58,231 nt of DNA from Cytauxzoon felis. Lineage: Eukaryota; Apicomplexa; Aconoidasida; Piroplasmida; Theileriidae. Positions 41,106 to 53,122 of this stretch are shown here, piece by piece (position 1 is the first letter of the stretch; each line of letters opens with the position of its first letter). The notes beneath the pieces are model-generated. The model saw nothing but the letters and a program-made list of their open reading frames with translations, was not told where the DNA came from and made no database searches. The stretch covers positions 1 through 58,231 of the forward strand of contig JAIQCW010000025.1 of the NCBI GenBank assembly GCA_020283715.1, written 5' to 3'. The position numbers and the translations under genes were made by a program.

Positions 41106-42535
41106 TTAATTTTGTAAATTTATGCAGCATAGTCCTATTCCGCTGGAAGGTTCAGCGGATGCAGCAGCCATAATATCGCTGGATGGTAATGAGAGTTTCC
41201 TTGCGATTTGATATCCACCTGTATAGTAATAGTATTGATGATCTATCAGATGTACCAGTATATAATTCGAATTTATTGCATAAATGATATCCTTCTGGAC
41301 ATGATGTCTTGGCTTCATCTTTACTGTATATGAACATTGTGATGATATGTATTATAGTCGATAAATACCTGCAGTTTGTACATCCAATCATAATATATGA
41401 TGACTCTACACCTCCTAATGCTATCGATGCCTCCGCTTGTATCTCATCTGCTCCAACAGCCTATAAAAATATGATCTGTTTTTGTACAACAACTAACGTG
41501 TCCAAAAATCGAAAGCTGATCAATCAACAATGGGAAATCACAATTTGGGCTGAATGGAGTATTACCGATATAAAGTGGTAACGTATTCAGGCGTAATATA
41601 GCTGAAGGTAGGATGTGAGGGCATTATATAAAAAAATTATACCATTAGTCGCATAGACACAATCAAGTATCCCTATATATTAATGAATAATTCCTTTAAT
41701 CACATTACCATCAACGTATAACAATACATGTGCCTTATCTTTTACCAGTGAAATGTGATACCAATGATGATAACGTAGCCGGCTATTTGATGTCAATTCT
41801 GTATACAAAGTCCATTGTGATATAATCTCATATCCACTCACCTATAGTCTTATCGCCCTGTACAGATATCGCAACTTTAATTTGCCCATCCTACAACATT
41901 ACATTCTCATAATCTCGTTCTTACCTTTGGATTTATTGAAATTTCTGGCGCAGCTTCATTAGCCAAATTAGTTTTATACCCCTTTAAAACTTGTATTAAA
42001 ATAAACTAATTCAACATACTTTATGTAAAACAGGACAAAAATTGTCATATTTCAGGCTGTTTTCATGAGCTTCTTGATCCATTAACAAATATATGAAAAA
42101 TAAATAACTGAATTCATAACTCATAAATGAGTCAGTAGATTTCAAATACACAAAGTTCTTCCTGAAATATCCAGACGTTCCTACACCACCAAATCCAGAA
42201 TGGCCATAAACATCGCCAATTCCATGATTACCATAGCCACTACTATCCACAGGCTCATTCTCATCAAAGGTCATGTACAATATCCTACCTATAGAAAATA
42301 TATAGCATAAAAATACAAATATAATCGCTAAAATTATACACATATTAGACATACCCATACGTTTAGCATTCGGTAGTAAAATCTTCTCAACATTCTTGAT
42401 GCATATAGCAGAATCTACAGTAATATCACATTTATCATATTTTGTACAGTCAGAAATGTAAATTAAAATTAAAATCAAATTCAATAATTGCGATAATATT
42501 CTACACATTATATTCCATTGTAAACTTTTAGACAT
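41106..42535 (-). CDS. Membrane or secreted protein with LamG-type lectin fold
   Basis: About eight exons; exon 1 is 42535-42020. An N-terminal signal or anchor (CRILSQLLNLILILIYISDC) is followed by a second hydrophobic segment (MCIILAIIFVFLCYIFSI). A concanavalin/LamG-like domain follows: FDENEPVDSSGYGNHG, RYHHWYHISLVKDKAHVLLY, VDG, then LPLYIGNTPFSPNCDFPLL and IDQLSIFGH. A Cys motif segment comes last (TSCPEGYHLCNKFELYTGG, DIMAAASAEP, GLCCINLQN). The exon joins restore frame at each step: GAT G|GG, AAT G|CT, CAC|GCT, TGC AG|T, ACT G|GT. LamG domains bind glycans or proteins, so a surface or secretory role is likely; no named family was recognised. It is divergent from Snu114. Confidence 0.6.
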
Positions 42536-43175
42536 TTATGACGTCGTCCAACATACACCATAGGGTAACGACAACACAGGCAGAATAATCACAATCTCAT
42601 CTCGCATTATTCATATCAATTATATTCTGAGAATTGGAATCTACTCTCAGTGAATAGATAGGTCTTTCTTGATACCAAGTGGCAATCGTCAACTCTGGAT
42701 GATTGCTCGAGGGAATATAAATATGTGTATATACAGGGGTATAAGTTAATAACAGAAGCTTCAGGATGTATTATATGCAATGGATTTGGGCAAAGGCTTC
42801 ATTCCATAGAAATTCGATGACTTGTGGAAACAAAGGTCAATTTCGCATAAAATTTGAAAAGCTTATAATTAGTTGTATAGATTATAAAATCTAAATCTAT
42901 TATAATGTATTCAATATTAAAATAGCTAGTGTATCTTGTAGTGATAATTTGGGACTTATATGAAAGGTAAATGAAAGCACCATTAATACACTTAAATATT
43001 GATGCCTCTAACTCACTAAATTTTGTAAGATTGAAATTGATGTTATTGATCAAAATAATCCTGAAAATGGCTTGAAATCAATAATGGAATATGCTGTGGG
43101 GGATTGCGATAAATTTTGGTGGATTCTTATGCTTAAATAGATTAGTTTGTTGTTAATTTGGTTTTTATAATAATA
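42536..43175. other. Intergenic region between divergent genes
   Basis: AT-rich, no foldback module, no supported ORF or RNA. It presumably holds the promoters of the LamG-type gene and Snu114. Confidence 0.5.
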
Positions 43176-46100
43176 ATGGACCAGGAGTTGTATGATGAGT
43201 TTGGTAATTATATTGGTCCTGGATTAGATGATGATTATGAGGGAGGTTTAGATTCAGACTTGAGTGATGGTGGAGAATCTGTGACTAGGGAGCCTAAGGT
43301 AACTAGAATTACTAGTGAGAGTATTGTTAAATATGATGGTGATGAGGTAGATGACGATGTATATAAGGATGTTGAGGTATTTATTCAGGAGGAGGATACA
43401 CAGACAATAGAGGTACCTATAGTTAAATCTGAGGAGTCTCATGTAGAGAGGGTGAGTAATATACGTCGTTTGGATAGTGATATTACTGCAAAGAATTTTG
43501 ATATATTGGAGGAGTCATTACCTCGTAATAGATTTTCATTTCAATTTATGACATCGATTATGCGTCAACCTGAATATATTAGGAATATTTGTATAGCTGG
43601 TCATTTACATCATGGTAAGACTACATTGATTGATCGTTTGATAGAGCATAGTAGATTTATGGAAGGTGATAATTATATTAGAAAATTGCCAGAATTTACT
43701 AGATATACTGATTCTAGATTGGATGAGCAAGCTAGAGAATTGAGTATAAAATCTACACCGATATCATTAATATTTCAGAATGATTTATATGAGGATTTAT
43801 TAGTGAATAGATCAGAATATCCTAAGCATAAATCATATTTATTTAATATATATGATACACCTGGTCATGTTAATTTTATGGATGAGTTTGTATATGCTTC
43901 TAGTATATGTGATGGTTGTATAATTGTTATAGATGTATTAATGGGTTTAACTAGTGTGGTTGAGAATATAATTAGATTATGTATAAATGATGAGATTAAA
44001 TTTTGTGTTGTTATAAATTGTATTGATCGTTTGATATTGGAATTGAGATTACCACCATCTGATGCTTATTATAAGATAAGGCATGTTATTGGTGAATTGG
44101 ATGATTATATAACAAGGACATGTAATTTACTTGGTAAAGTACCATTTATATTATCACCTATACATAATAATATTGCATTTGCATCAACTATGTTTGGTAT
44201 ATTTTTTACATTGAAATCATTTTCAAAATTTTATATTAATGATGATATTGATAAATTTAGTAGATTTCTTTGGGGTAATTATTATTATAATCCTATAACT
44301 CATAGATTTAGTAAGAAGGAGGTTATAATTAATGATGATGGAGAAGAGATTTTATTGAAGAGATCATTTGTAGAATTTATACTTGAACCGATATATAAAT
44401 TGATGTCACATATAGCATCAGATGAAAAGGATGAATTGAATGAGATTTTAAAAGAATTATCTATTACATTAAAAAATAATGATTATAAGTTGAGTACGAA
44501 GCGTATAATGCGTAAAGTATTTGCTTCATTATTTGATGATCCAAGTCCATTTGTGGACATTGTAGTATCAAATTTTCCTTCACCATTGCGTAATAATAAG
44601 TTGAAGATTAATAGATTATATACTGGTGATTTAACAAGCCCTTTGGTGGAATCGATGTATAATTGTGACCCGAATGGTCAATTGATGATTTTTGTAGTCA
44701 AGAATTATTATAGATTAAATGGTTCTACATTTGATATATTTGGACGTGTTTTATCTGGTACTATAAATAAAGGTCAACGTATAAAAATTTTGGGTGAAGC
44801 TTATACATTAGATGATGATGAAGATGTATCTATACGTCAAGTGAATTCATTATGGATTACTGAAGCTAGATATCGTGTAGAAGTATCATCTGTACCAGCT
44901 GGAAATTGGGTATTAATATCTGGTATTGATTTATGTTCACATAAGACATGTACTATTACTAATGAAGATGATGCATCTGCAGAGATATTTAAAATTCGAC
45001 CATACTTGAATATAACTTTACCAGTCTTTAAAGTAGCATGTGAACCTTTAAATCCATCTGAATTACCCAAAATGGTTGAAGGATTGAGGAAGATTGAAAA
45101 GAGTTATCCAGCATCAAAATTACGTGTAGAAGATAGTGGTGAACATGTTATTATGGGTACAGGTGAATTATATCTTGATTGTATATTACATGATTTAAGA
45201 AGACTTTATGGTGATTTAGAGATTAAAGTATCTGATCCTGTTGTTAAATTTACTGAAACTATTATGGAAACAAGTGCTGTAAAATGTTTTGCTGAAACTG
45301 CAAATGGTAAAAATAAAATTTTTATGATCGCTGAACCACTTGAAAATGGTATCGCATCCAATATTGATGAAGGTTTAATTAATACCAATTGGTCACAAGC
45401 TGAAATGGCTAAACACTTTAGTGATAATTATGATTGGGATGTATTAGCATCAAGATCGATATGGGCATTCGGTCCTGATGGTAATGGACCAAATATACTC
45501 CTAAATGATACATTACCAACTGAAGTAGATTCTATGAAATTAAATAGTATTAAATATTCTATTATACAAGGATTCTCATGGGCATGTAGAGAAGGACCAT
45601 TAATTGAAGAACCAATCAGGTAAATCCAATCCATACCAAATCTTAATTAATATAGAAATGTCAAATTTAAACTACTAGGAGCAAACATATCTAGCGATAT
45701 CAATGCTAGAACACCAGGACAAATCATACCAACAGCCAGGTTCGTACATTAAACCAATTCATACATTATAAACTAATATTTATAAATACACCCGAAGGCC
45801 AATCCAACCTTCCACCTGAGGTCGTCTTGCAGACAGCTTCTCTATTTACTTCCCCTCGGATTCCCGTAGATCATCCTCGGTATCTTGTACACCCGGAAGA
45901 ACGTAAATATGTTAACCCCTAAGAACAAGAATTCTACTCGGAGGAACAAAAAAAGTGTAAACCCGGAAGAACAGACATAATATTCGCCACGATCTCCGGG
46001 AGTGGCTCTACTCTTTAGAGATAGGTAAATAGAAGAAGCTGTCTGCAAGACGACCTCAGGTGGAGGGCGAGTGGAAGAGGTGAAGGTAGTGATTGTAACC

Positions 46101-46709
46101 TCAGGTGGAGGTTGAATTATAGTAATTAATGTTCATTTAAATAATTTTATAATTTTAGGCGTGTGACATATTCGTCATTTTTATTGGCAACACCGAGATT
46201 GATGGAGCCGATTTTATTTTCGGAGATTGATTGTCCTGCTGATTGTGTATCATCGATTTATACCCTATTATCACGTAGAAGGGGTCATGTATTACGTGAT
46301 TTACCAAAGCCTGGAACACCATTTTATACTGTTCATGCATATTTACCAGCTATTGATTCTTTTGGTTTCGAAACTGATTTAAGGTTAGTTAGATAAAAAT
46401 TTATTTTATATTATTAACCATTCAGAGTACATACAAGTGGACAAGCATTTTGTCTAACAATGTTTGATCATTGGAATATTGTTCCTGGAGATCCTTTAGA
46501 TAAGGTATGTTAAATCCTATAATAACATCTTACATCTATAGTCCATTATGCTGAAACCATTGGAACCCGCACCTATACCACACTTGGCTCGAGAATTCCT
46601 ATTAAAAACACGCAAAAGGAAAGGATTAACAGCCGATGTGTCAATTAATGCATTCTTCGATGATCCAATGTTATCAAATTTAGTCGAAAATTTGAACGAA
46701 TTCCACTAA
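43176..46709 (+). CDS. EFTUD2: Snu114/EFTUD2, U5 snRNP GTPase
   Basis: Five exons: 43176-45619, 45656-45739, 46159-46383, 46426-46504, 46542-46709; about 1000 residues. The start [15 protein letters not shown] is typical of the family and is the first ATG of the frame. After an acidic N-terminus come the G1 motif [14 protein letters not shown]3 [12 protein letters not shown] and G4 region [16 protein letters not shown], where the usual NKxD is NCID. EF-2-like domains follow, ending [14 protein letters not shown]. Snu114 is the EF-2-like GTPase that regulates Brr2 during spliceosome activation and disassembly. Introns are 36-42 nt except intron 2 (419 nt), which holds a foldback repeat between ..IIPTAR and RVTYSSFLL. 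The splice joins AGGTTCGT and TTTTAGGC are canonical. Confidence 0.93.
45798..46112. repeat. Foldback repeat in Snu114 intron 2
   Basis: Left end CAACCTTCCACCTGAGGTCG; CTTGCAGACAGC; GATTCCCGTAGATCATCCTCGG-type module; GGAAGAAC and CTAAGAAC modules; CACGATCTCCGGGAGTGG; CTCTTTAGAGATAGG; AGCTGTCTGCAAGACG; right end GTAACCTCAGGTGGAGG. Confidence 0.9.
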
Positions 46710-46785
46710 TAACAAAAGAACATACATACAACAAGCCACCACATCCACTCCCATCAATACAATCGAATATAAACGTATGTCGTCT

Positions 46786-47115
46786 TCCACCCGAGGTCAC
46801 AATCCTACATTCCTTTCCACTCGCCGTTCCACCTGAGGTCGTCTTGCAGACAGCTCTTCTTATTTACTTCCCCTTCCAGCTCCCGTAGATCGCTTCCAGG
46901 TATTCCACTTGAGGTCTGTTCTTAAGGGTAGACATACCGAGGATGATCTACGGGAATCCGAGGGGAAGTAAATAGAAGAAGCTGACGGCAGGACTACCTT
47001 AGGTGAAACGCCTAGTGGAAAGAGGGTATGATTGACTTCAGGTGTAACTCCTAGTGGAAGACAAGGTTGGACCTCAGGTGGAGAGTTGTCTGCAATACGA
47101 CATACAGTTGAGGTA
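46786..47115. repeat. Intergenic foldback repeat between Snu114 and MKT1-like
   Basis: Left end CCACCCGAGGTCACAATCC; CCACTCGCCGTTCCACCTGAGG; CTTGCAGACAGC; CTCCCGTAGATCGCTTCCAGG; CCGAGGATGATCTACGGGAA with ATCCGAGGGG; AGCTGACGGCAGGAC; CGCCTAGTGG; GGACCTCAGGTGGAGAG. A lone GGAAGAAC piece follows at about 47225. The rest of 46710-47351 shows no gene. Confidence 0.88.
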
Positions 47116-47351
47116 GCCTTAAATAGAGATTGTTTTCATGACAATATATTTGTATTGAATAAGAAGATTGTATAGAATAAGATTGAGTGTTTGATGATTC
47201 TTATTATTAATGTTCTTTTATGTCAACCCGGAAGAACGAGTACACCACACAATTGGATGTTGATTGATTATGGTTAATTCGACATAATATAAAATTAAAT
47301 TAATGTAATACTGATATGATTATGTATTTTATTATATAGTTTGTATTGAAT

Positions 47352-49583
47352 ATGAGGGTTCGTCATTTACAGACGTATCTTCGTGAGCAGAGATGTGTCC
47401 GTACGGGCGACATATCAGTATGTAAGGGAATGAGGGTTGGTATAGATGCTTTGTATTTTTTTAAATCATTGAAGGCATTGAATGATTCATTGAGTGATGC
47501 CAATGGTTCATTATCACCTGCTTTTGTATCTACTATAGATGAGCAATTGAAATTGATGGATGAGTTGGGTTTGCAGCCATTGTTTGTATTTCAGGGTATG
47601 CAGCCTAAATCTCATATGTTATTATCGGCTCAGATGATGGGTTTTGCTATGCATGATGGATGGGTTGCTTATGCAAAGGGTGATGAGGCATTATCTAAAT
47701 CGAAGTTTTCTCAGAATGTATATAAGGAGTTTTCTGAGGAGATAATACAATTTTTTATGTTATATTTGAAATCTAAGGGTCGTGAGATTATACGTGCTCC
47801 ATATTTTTCATCTGCTCAATTAGTATATTTTATTAATGAGGGTTTGATAGATACAGTGATTGGTGCTCCATCGATGTTATTATTTGGTACACCTAGGGTG
47901 ATAATATGTTTAGATTTGAGTAAGAAATCCTTTGATTGGATAGAATTAGATGATGTATTGACTCGTTGGGGTATAACACGTGATCAATTGATAGATTGTT
48001 GTTTATTGGCAGGTACAGAGCATTGTTTAAGTTATCCATTATTAGCTCAACCATTTTCGTTTGCGAATGCTATAGAATGTATTAAGCAAGGTCCATTAAT
48101 AAAATATTTATATCAATTTCCAAATCGTGATAGATTGAGTGAATATGTAGATGGTTATTGTATAGGTAAGACATTGATAACATATCCATTAGTATTAACA
48201 TTATCTGGTGAGGTGACATCATTATTTCGTAGTGATTTATTACCATCAGATTATCATAAGATAGTTGGTTGTAAATTACCAAAGAGTATATATTATTTAT
48301 TATCAGAAGGTTTATTATCAGTACAGATACCATTTGCATTAGCATTAGGTGAATGGTTAGATGAACCAAATTATATAAGTGATACAATAGAATATCGTGA
48401 TTTATTATCAGATTTACGTGAATATCATTGTAGAGCATTAGGATTAGTAGCATTAAAATTAGATGAATCATTTAAAACAAAGCAAATAAAATTTCCTAAA
48501 CAAATATTTTTTAAAAATAGTTATCAATTAAAACAACCAGCAAAAGTATTAATACCTAATACATGTTCATTAAAAAATTGGAATATAACATTATCAGGTT
48601 TAAATAAAGAATTAAAACATCAAAATACACGTGAGATATCATTAGGATTTTGTTTAAGATGGCATAATAGTTTAGGTTCACAATTAATTAATAATAGAAA
48701 TGATAGACCAGTAGTAAATGATTTTAATGTAATGAATACTATATTACATTTTATGTTATTAGATAATTTAGGATATTTTACTACAGAATGTGGTATAACA
48801 GCATTTGGACGTGTATTATCAAATTCTGAATTAGGTATGGATGGTTTATTAATATTAGAATTAATGAAATTTGGTTTATTTACAGGTGATATATTAGAAT
48901 CACCACCAGATATACCATATTCAACAGAATTACAATTACAATTTAAAAATGAACAAATGAAACGTTATTATACTACTATTAGTTTAATATCTAGAATATC
49001 TACATTAACTATATTAAATGTTGATAATAATATATGGAATGGTAAAATAGATTTTGATATAGCATCATTTAATATTATTGTTAAATTATTAAAAAGATCT
49101 ATTAATTATATAACACAAGGTTGTCTTGCATATTTATTATTAACTGATACTAGTAGAATTGTTAAATTAAATGATAAATCATTTGATCCTACTAATAGTA
49201 AATTACCATTTTTTCATGATACATCTTCAACTTTTTTTGGTGTTGTTATGAAATATATATTTATGGGTAATAATAATAATAATAATCTAATCAATGATAT
49301 TAATATTACTACTGATGATAATGGTTATCTAGATGTTGATTCATTAGGTATCAATTCTATAGAACATCTTATGAAAATATTCCCAAATTGTACTAATATT
49401 AATAATGATCTTATCAAATTCTCTAAATTCTGGGTACAATTACATAATCTATTACATAATCTAGCTTATCTTGTACAAGTCGGAGATGTTATCGATTATT
49501 TTGATTATGGAACTTTACTACTAGCTAATAAACTTAATAAACTCGGAATAAATACCGATGTACTCAATAAAATCATCAACTAA
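47352..49583 (+). CDS. MKT1-like protein with XPG/PIN-type nuclease fold
   Basis: A single exon of about 743 residues. The N-terminus reads MRVRHLQTYLREQRCVRTGD, then KGMRVGIDALYFFKSLK, the XPG-N start of the FEN1-like fold. LQPLFVFQGMQP and FFMLYLKSKGREIIRAPYFS (a region matching XPG-I) follow, as does WGITRDQLIDCCLLAGTEHC, a helical-arch/H2TH-like segment. Acidic catalytic residues are mostly missing (ID at the first site, but GTEH rather than GSDY near 215), which fits MKT1, a catalytically dead member that controls mRNA fate with PBP1-type partners in yeast and trypanosomes. The C-terminal half is Asn-rich and helical. An active FEN1 or EXO1 is less likely. The chosen ATG is six bases after a TTG. 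Confidence 0.65.
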   Translation: MRVRHLQTYLREQRCVRTGDISVCKGMRVGIDALYFFKSLKALNDSLSDANGSLSPAFVSTIDEQLKLMDELGLQPLFVFQGMQPKSHMLLSAQMMGFAMHDGWVAYAKGDEALSKSKFSQNVYKEFSEEIIQFFMLYLKSKGREIIRAPYFSSAQLVYFINEGLIDTVIGAPSMLLFGTPRVIICLDLSKKSFDWIELDDVLTRWGITRDQLIDCCLLAGTEHCLSYPLLAQPFSFANAIECIKQGPLIKYLYQFPNRDRLSEYVDGYCIGKTLITYPLVLTLSGEVTSLFRSDLLPSDYHKIVGCKLPKSIYYLLSEGLLSVQIPFALALGEWLDEPNYISDTIEYRDLLSDLREYHCRALGLVALKLDESFKTKQIKFPKQIFFKNSYQLKQPAKVLIPNTCSLKNWNITLSGLNKELKHQNTREISLGFCLRWHNSLGSQLINNRNDRPVVNDFNVMNTILHFMLLDNLGYFTTECGITAFGRVLSNSELGMDGLLILELMKFGLFTGDILESPPDIPYSTELQLQFKNEQMKRYYTTISLISRISTLTILNVDNNIWNGKIDFDIASFNIIVKLLKRSINYITQGCLAYLLLTDTSRIVKLNDKSFDPTNSKLPFFHDTSSTFFGVVMKYIFMGNNNNNNLINDINITTDDNGYLDVDSLGINSIEHLMKIFPNCTNINNDLIKFSKFWVQLHNLLHNLAYLVQVGDVIDYFDYGTLLLANKLNKLGINTDVLNKIIN

Positions 49584-49631
49584 ATTAATTCTTATACCGA
49601 TAAATTTATATTCATTCATATCTATATTATA

Positions 49632-50176
49632 ATCCAACTCTACTCCACTCGAGGTCCAATCACCATCATCTCCAACTTCTGTCGTCCTTCCGTCAGCTCT
49701 CCACTCGAGGTTACAACAACCTCTCTTTATCCTGCCGTCAGCTTCCTTATTTATCTATCTCTAAAGAGTAAAGCCACTCCCAGAGATCGTGGCGAATGTG
49801 ATGAGGAGGATGTAACATCAAGTGGTCAACCCGGAAGAACGTGGATGTTCAACCCCTAAGAACAGGAATTCTACCCGGAGGAACAGACTTCCACCCGAGG
49901 TTAGATTCCTGCCGTTGCCACTAGGCGTGGAGCCTCTTCTAATTACCTATCTCTAAAGAGTAAAGCCACTCCCAGAGATCGTGGCAGTGAAGAAGGTAGT
50001 GATGGAGGTGGAGTTAGGGATGTAACCTCAAGTGGAAAACCCGTAGCTGATCTCAGGGAAGCGGAGGGACAACTAAATAGAGAAGCTGTCTGCAAGACAA
50101 CGGTGGTTGTAACCTCAGGTGGAATGGAGAGTAGGATTGGACCTCAGGTGAATGTAGTCATTGTGCATCGAGTGGA
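49632..50176. repeat. Long intergenic foldback repeat (tandem or nested)
   Basis: Begins CCACTCGAGGTCCAATCACC; further ends at about 49705 (CCACTCGAGGTTAC), 49892 (CCACCCGAGGTTAG), 50025 (GTAACCTCAAGTGG), 50110 (GTAACCTCAGGTGG) and 50140. Two copies of the CTCTAAAGAGTAAAGCCAC with CACTCCCAGAGATCGTGG module are present. This length (~545 bp) suggests one copy nested in or fused with another. Confidence 0.88.
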
Positions 50177-50190
50177 GTTTGATGATTGTA

Positions 50191-50948
50191 TTAGCAGCAT
50201 GTTGCGCGTGGTGATTCTTCTGTGACGAGGTATGCTCCGGATGTTGGTGGTGCATCTATATGTGCTTTTTCGCATTCTTTATCCCAATCGATATTTCCAT
50301 GTCCTTTTGGATAGTATTTGATGACTTCTTCGGTTCCATCAATTTCTTTATAGCGTACAACTTCTTTTATTGTTGGTACTTCAACTTTACGTTCTACCCA
50401 TTGTTCAATAATTTGAGGACGTTCTACAATCTTTTCTACAACCTCAATCTTTGGAACCAATTTATTACGATATTGAATTTGAGGTACTTCTACAATTTTT
50501 TCTACATATTTGACATCTGGAACTTCTACAACTTTCTCTACAACTTGTGTTACCTCACGTGGTACATGAATTACACGTTCTTGAATAATAGGCTTTGGTA
50601 CAATTCTCTCAACAGTCTTTACAACAGGTACTTCAATAGTCTTTGTTATTGTATCAACTGGTTGATAAGTTGTAACAGCAACCTAAAAAGTTAATTATTA
50701 TTGAAAAATGTAATGATGTTGAAGAGTGATGAAGTTACCATCAATCTTATCATATATCATCCCAAACTATACTCATCACTTTCATCAATCCATATAAACC
50801 TTATTCAACATACCCATTGTCTATCGACGGTGGAAGAAACTTCATGAGCACGAGATCTATCAGCTACGGTGTTTACTGTTCTTACATTGGACTCATCTAC
50901 TTCGATGGTCTCATCATTAATACTGTCATTCCCGTCACAACACTTCAT
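50191..50948 (-). CDS. Alveolin (inner membrane complex protein)
   Basis: Two exons (50948-50814 and 50682-50191), 208 residues. The centre consists of charged Val/Pro/Glu repeats typical of alveolins: VPVVKTVERIVPKPIIQERV, VVEVPDVKYVEKIVEVPQI, VERKVEVPTIKEVVRY. These form the intermediate-filament-like network under the pellicle. The protein starts MKCCDGN and ends ATCC; paired Cys at both ends suggests palmitoylation and membrane contact, as known for other IMC1-type proteins (inference). The start is the first ATG of the exon. It is short compared with Plasmodium IMC1 proteins, which is common in this family. The only odd point is that a foldback repeat ends about 15 nt past its stop. Confidence 0.85.
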
Positions 50949-51855
50949 CTCGTATAGAATAAGTATATATGAATAAGTTGAAGATTAACTTTAATTATAA
51001 ATGTAAATATAATTATTCTACGTTATTCCGGGACGGTATGGAATAAAAATACAAATTTTTATTTAATACAAATGGCAGGGGTACATAATATAACATACAA
51101 TCTTATATACATATGCATTTAATGTGCATGCTAGTGCGCAAATGAGTGCCATGGATATTCCAGCAAATTTACATGTCATTTGGATCATCCATCAACATAC
51201 AAATGATATATTTGAGTCTATTAAATAATTTCCATTACAAAGGCATGGCATTCCATAGCATATATCGACTGTCGGATAGAATATATACGACAATCCTGTC
51301 TAAATCTACACCACTTACATGTTTATGGAAGAAAAAGGAGAAGCTAGAGGAAGTATAATTGTGTTAGTACTTGTTCTACATCCTATCTTAAGATTCAGCG
51401 TCCACTAGAAGATACATGATGCGCCCAAATAGGCTGTACCTGGGTCTAGATAAAAGATATGATGAAACATGCAGGTACTAAAAATTCAAGGAGCGAATTT
51501 TCACATCAACATAGAGTAATACAGCTAAATAAATAATAATACATTATCTGGGATCCAAGAATTGTATAGATAAGTATACAGGTTCAATTTTTTAGCAAGT
51601 AGTTGGGGTATACACTTCAATCATACAATTAGATAGTATTCATTATTACAGTAATTTAAACATATCTTACCAAATATATAATCACTCTAAATCTAGTATA
51701 CAATTTAAATTCTAATACTGACGACTCCATAAATCCTCGTACCTACTCTGACTTGAAGACTCCCATACCCCATTCATGCTGTTCTCCAATAGATAGACTA
51801 TATTATTATAAGCCGAAAAATAGTCGTCTAAGAATAGTATAAAATTATTATAAAA
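50949..51855. other. Intergenic region, no gene recognised
   Basis: Frames such as 51146-51358 and 51712-51909 lack features of real genes. No foldback module is present, which is notable given their density elsewhere. No tRNA or snRNA signature is recognised. Confidence 0.45.
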
Positions 51856-52292
51856 ATGGAGAAGGATTCCAAGGTTACTGGTGAATTTGATGAAGAAAAT
51901 CGCATTCACAAAATACGCTTAACTCTTGTCTCCAGGGACTTGAAGTCTATTGAAAAAGGTATGGCTCAATTAGATTTTGGCATAGTTTAATTACAATTTT
52001 ATAGCATGTGCTGATATTATTAATGGAGCTAAGGAGAAGAATTTGAGAGTTACGGGTCCTGTCAGGATGCCAGTAAAGAAACTCAAAATTACTACACGTA
52101 AATCACCCTGCGGTGAAGGTATGATGCGTAAAATCTTATAATTATTAAAAAAATTTAGGCACTAATACGTGGGATAGATTCGAAATGAGAATTTACAAGC
52201 GCATGATTGATTTACACTCATCAAGTGCTGTCGTAAAGAAAATCACATCGATTCCACTGGATCCTGGCGTCGAAGTTGAAGTTTCTATTTAA
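51856..52292 (+). CDS. RPS20: 40S ribosomal protein uS10 (RPS20)
   Basis: Three exons (51856-51958, 52005-52118, 52159-52292), 116 residues. The start [20 protein letters not shown] leads into [20 protein letters not shown]. Typical uS10 blocks follow: [60 protein letters not shown]. Introns are 46 and 40 nt. The protein is in the 40S beak, contacting mRNA entry and ubiquitination sites in other eukaryotes. Its codon use is more GC-rich than most genes here, as expected for a highly expressed gene. Confidence 0.97.
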
Positions 52293-53122
52293 ATTTTAAC
52301 GGAAAATAGTACTAATCTCTTTTTACTGAATACATTATGTAGATTCCCCCTACCGCATATTGATCTCCTCTATAGTCACTGGATCTGTTTACTTCCCGGC
52401 AATTTTTAATGGAATTCAAGTGTTAGTTGCAGTGGCAGTTATATTATAGTTGTTTGTACTAGAGTTTAATGGGATCGGTAACGTGGCAGATCCTGGCCCA
52501 TTTATGATCCGCAACTGGTGTCGCCTTCAATCACCACAGGGTCTGTCTTTATCTGCCACTGTATAATTTAAAATTTTACCAAGAGAGTATATTAGATGCT
52601 TCCAATGCTAGCGTTGATGTATATTCATGAATTGTGTATCGGATAGTCATCATCCCTCTGGTCGTGTACTAGTGTAGGTTGAACTACTGAATGACCATCT
52701 AACAATATGACTATACCTCCAAATTTGTGAAAGTCCGTTCAAATTGATTAGAAATTGGAAGGCTGATGATAAATTTTCATATTTCATGCCTTTTCTCTAA
52801 AAATCTAGAAATGCAAACTCCGATGAAATTTCAAATTTATCTGCTGACATTTGATATAATTTAGCTTTAACGTGGCTTAAATGTAGAAATGCATCTTTTA
52901 ATATAAGATTATCCATATATATTACATTATTTGTTAATTACTTACTCTAATGACCTTTATATGTCATATATCTACTGTGTATAATTTCCATAATAAAATT
53001 TGAGATACTGCTAAATCGCACCTACATTAGCTTAATTTTTGAAAAATTTTCGTAGATTTGTAGTATAATTTGCTGGATTTACGTACTGTAGTATGTAAAT
53101 ATGTTGTTTATTCCATAATGAC
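52293..53122. other. Intergenic region with a GC-rich island
   Basis: Mostly AT-rich and without ORFs. A local GC-rich stretch at about 52475-52560 can fold and is listed separately. No foldback module is present. Confidence 0.5.
52483..52559. ncRNA. Candidate structured RNA (GC island with 9-bp closing stem)
   Basis: GTGGCAGAT (52483-52491) pairs perfectly with ATCTGCCAC (52551-52559). Inside, CCTG/CAGG and GGTG/CACC can form a nested second stem closing on GTCGCCTTCAAT. It is not a tRNA (no T-loop) and not a recognised snRNA; strand is unknown. In AT-rich apicomplexan genomes such GC islands are often ncRNA genes, but this is inference. Confidence 0.35.

Noticed and set aside
42799..43053. 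Reverse-strand frame between the LamG-type gene and Snu114
   Set aside because: AT-rich, Asn/Ile-dominated, no splice context or motif; treated as chance.
48082..48471. Reverse-strand frame over the MKT1-like gene
   Set aside because: Shadow frame rich in Ile/Leu/His from AT-rich codons.
51146..51358. Forward frame in the 50.9-51.9 kb gap
   Set aside because: No domain, no supporting splice sites or codon pattern; kept as empty intergenic sequence.
52483..52559. tRNA or U5 snRNA reading of the GC island
   Set aside because: Length is close to a tRNA but no T-loop or CCA-ready acceptor pattern exists; the GCCTTCAAT loop only loosely resembles the U5 loop.
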